Below, in pieces: positions 62,498 to 64,000 of a DNA stretch of 64,000 nucleotides. The stretch spans positions 407,462-471,461 of the forward strand of contig JAFKFV010000007.1 of the NCBI GenBank assembly GCA_017307955.1. Reading direction: 5' to 3'. Numbering within the stretch: position 1 is the stretch's first letter; every line of letters begins with the position of its first letter. The notes under the pieces were generated by a model. That model had not been told where the DNA came from, made no database searches, and saw only the letters and a program-made list of their open reading frames with translations. This DNA is from Allobosea sp. (lineage in GTDB: Bacteria; Pseudomonadota; Alphaproteobacteria; Rhizobiales; Kaistiaceae). Both the position numbers and the translations under genes were made by a program.

Positions 62498-64000
62498 TCA
62501 GTGCTTCACGTCACCGATGCGCGGCAGGACTTCCCACTGGTGGAAGGGCGGCGGCGAAGACAGCTGCCACTCGAGCGTCGTCGCGCCCGGACCCCAGGGA
62601 TTGTTGGGCGCCGGAACCTTGCGGCGGAACGCGTCATAGACGCCGTAGAGGAACACCAGCACCGCGAAGGCCGAGATGTAGGAGCCGATCGAGGAGACGA
62701 AGTTCCAGCCCCAGAAGGCGTTCGGATAGTCCGCATAGCGGCGCGGCATGCCGTCCAGCCCGAGGAAGTGCTGCGGGAAGAAGACGAGGTTCACGCCGAT
62801 GAAGGTGATCCAGAAGTGCAGCTTGGCGATCTTCTCGTTGTAGAGATAGCCGAACATCTTCGGGAACCAGTAGTACCAGCCGGCGAAGATCGCGAACACG
62901 GCGCCCAGCGACAGCACGTAGTGGAAATGCGCCACCACGAAATAGGTGTCCTGGAAGACGCGGTCGAGACCGGCATTGGCGAGCATGACGCCCGTGACGC
63001 CGCCGACGGTGAACAGGAAGATGAAGCCGATCGCCCACAGCATGGGCGCGCGGAACTCGATCGAGCCGCCCCACATCGTCGCGATCCAGGAGAAGATCTT
63101 GATGCCCGTAGGCACCGCGATGACCATCGTGGCGGCGACGAAATAGGCCTGCGTCTCGAAGGAGAGGCCGGTCGTGTACATGTGGTGCGCCCACACGACG
63201 AAGCCGACGACGCCGATCGCGACCATGGCATAGGCCATGCCGATGTAGCCGAAGATCGGCTTCTTCGAGAAGGTCGAGATCACATGGCTGATGATGCCGA
63301 AGCCCGGCAGGATCAGAATGTACACCTCGGGATGGCCGAAGAACCAGAACAGGTGCTGGAACAGGATCGGGTCACCGCCGCCATCGGGCTTGAAGAAGGT
63401 GGTGCCGAAATTGCGATCCGTCAGAAGCATGGTGATCGCGCCGGCGAGGACGGGCAGCGACAGGAGCAGCAGGAACGCGGTCACCAGCACCGACCAGGCG
63501 AAGAGCGGCATCTTGTGCAGCGTCATGCCCGGGGCGCGCATGTTGAAGATGGTGGTGATGAAGTTGATCGCGCCGAGGATCGACGAGGCGCCCGAGATGT
63601 GCAGGGCGAGGATCGCGAAATCCATCGCCGGGCCGGGCTGGCCTTCGGGACCCGAGCCCGAGAACGGCGGGTAGATCGTCCAGCCGCCGCCGACGCCGTG
63701 CTGCCCGGCCGCGCTCGGCATGAACAGCGAGATGATGAGCAGCAGGATCGAGGGCGGCAGCAGCCAGAACGAGATGTTGTTCATGCGCGGGAACGCCATG
63801 TCGGGCGCTCCGATCATGATCGGCACGAACCAGTTGCCGAAGCCGCCGATCATCGCCGGCATGACCATGAAGAAGATCATGATCAGGCCGTGGGCGGTGG
63901 TGAAAGTGTTGAAGACGTAGGGATTGCCGAAGATCTGCAGACCGGGGTTCTGCAGCTCCATGCGGATGCCGACCGACAGCGCGCCACCGATGATGCCCGA
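62498..64000 (-). CDS. ctaD: Cytochrome c oxidase subunit I, 5' end outside the window
   Basis: This frame runs from the right edge to 62498 and gives 500 residues of the catalytic oxidase subunit; about 40-60 N-terminal residues are missing. It starts inside [20 protein letters not shown]. Heme and CuB ligands are in place: [14 protein letters not shown] (low-spin heme His), [16 protein letters not shown] (CuB His and cross-linked Tyr), WAHHMYTTG (two CuB His), and [11 protein letters not shown] (heme a and a3 His). KSDGG-type [21 protein letters not shown] is standard for aa3 enzymes. Confidence 0.97.
   Translation of the reverse strand, partial: SGIIGGALSVGIRMELQNPGLQIFGNPYVFNTFTTAHGLIMIFFMVMPAMIGGFGNWFVPIMIGAPDMAFPRMNNISFWLLPPSILLLIISLFMPSAAGQHGVGGGWTIYPPFSGSGPEGQPGPAMDFAILALHISGASSILGAINFITTIFNMRAPGMTLHKMPLFAWSVLVTAFLLLLSLPVLAGAITMLLTDRNFGTTFFKPDGGGDPILFQHLFWFFGHPEVYILILPGFGIISHVISTFSKKPIFGYIGMAYAMVAIGVVGFVVWAHHMYTTGLSFETQAYFVAATMVIAVPTGIKIFSWIATMWGGSIEFRAPMLWAIGFIFLFTVGGVTGVMLANAGLDRVFQDTYFVVAHFHYVLSLGAVFAIFAGWYYWFPKMFGYLYNEKIAKLHFWITFIGVNLVFFPQHFLGLDGMPRRYADYPNAFWGWNFVSSIGSYISAFAVLVFLYGVYDAFRRKVPAPNNPWGPGATTLEWQLSSPPPFHQWEVLPRIGDVKH

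Overview
The window is a GC-rich, almost fully coding stretch of chromosome from an alphaproteobacterium, most likely Hyphomicrobiales (Rhizobiales). The pointers are a CcrM-type GANTC methyltransferase, an F0 operon with paired b and b' subunits, the ctaD-ctaB-coxF-ctaG-ctaE cytochrome oxidase order, a petP/petR-like regulator pair beside ilvE, and the DUF721-DsbA-SMC and ispH-thrB-rnhA gene orders. The exact genus cannot be fixed by eye. No phage, transposon, CRISPR array, rRNA or tRNA gene was seen. Both edges cut genes: a sensor kinase on the left and cytochrome oxidase subunit I on the right.

Layout. 0-6 kb: a two-component pair and a MarR regulator diverge from ilvE, followed by a SleB-like cell-wall hydrolase, a DEDDh exonuclease and an AcuI-type reductase. 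6-21 kb: a mechanosensitive channel, glyQS, a small membrane protein, an S49 peptidase, a tRNA-methyltransferase-like enzyme, DUF2007, a polyprenyl diphosphate synthase, a TPR-LysM protein, ispE, moaB, a glycosyltransferase, an SPL-like radical SAM protein and rnhB. 21-25 kb: the ATP synthase F0 operon (atpI-B-E-b'-b) on the minus strand, with a clear promoter and terminator. 25-38 kb: DUF721, DsbA, SMC, an ABC-F ATPase, an unusual pyruvate-kinase-like protein, mutY, a HAD hydrolase, DUF1993, a parDE-type toxin-antitoxin pair, ccrM and a VWA protein. 39-46 kb: a HAD hydrolase, a frameshifted DUF1284 gene, and the glycine cleavage operon gcvT-gcvH-gcvPA-orf-gcvPB behind a tandem glycine riboswitch, with an AT-rich orphan gene between the two GcvP subunits. 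46-58 kb: thrC, an M16 peptidase, a GNAT enzyme, a membrane GGDEF-EAL protein, higBA, ispH-thrB-rnhA, vapBC, a peroxiredoxin, a lone DsbD-N-like protein and YqgE. 58-64 kb: cytochrome c oxidase assembly and subunit genes on the minus strand.

Most genes are housekeeping: isoprenoid precursors (ispE, ispH, polyprenyl synthase), threonine and branched-chain amino acids (thrB, thrC, ilvE), glycine catabolism, respiration and ATP synthesis, and genome maintenance (SMC, MutY, RNases H, CcrM). The accessory signal is small: three toxin-antitoxin pairs, one AT-rich orphan, and one broken gene. The most rewarding regulatory region is the gcv leader. Its promoter, two glycine aptamers and a helix that could hide the gcvT ribosome-binding site can all be read directly.
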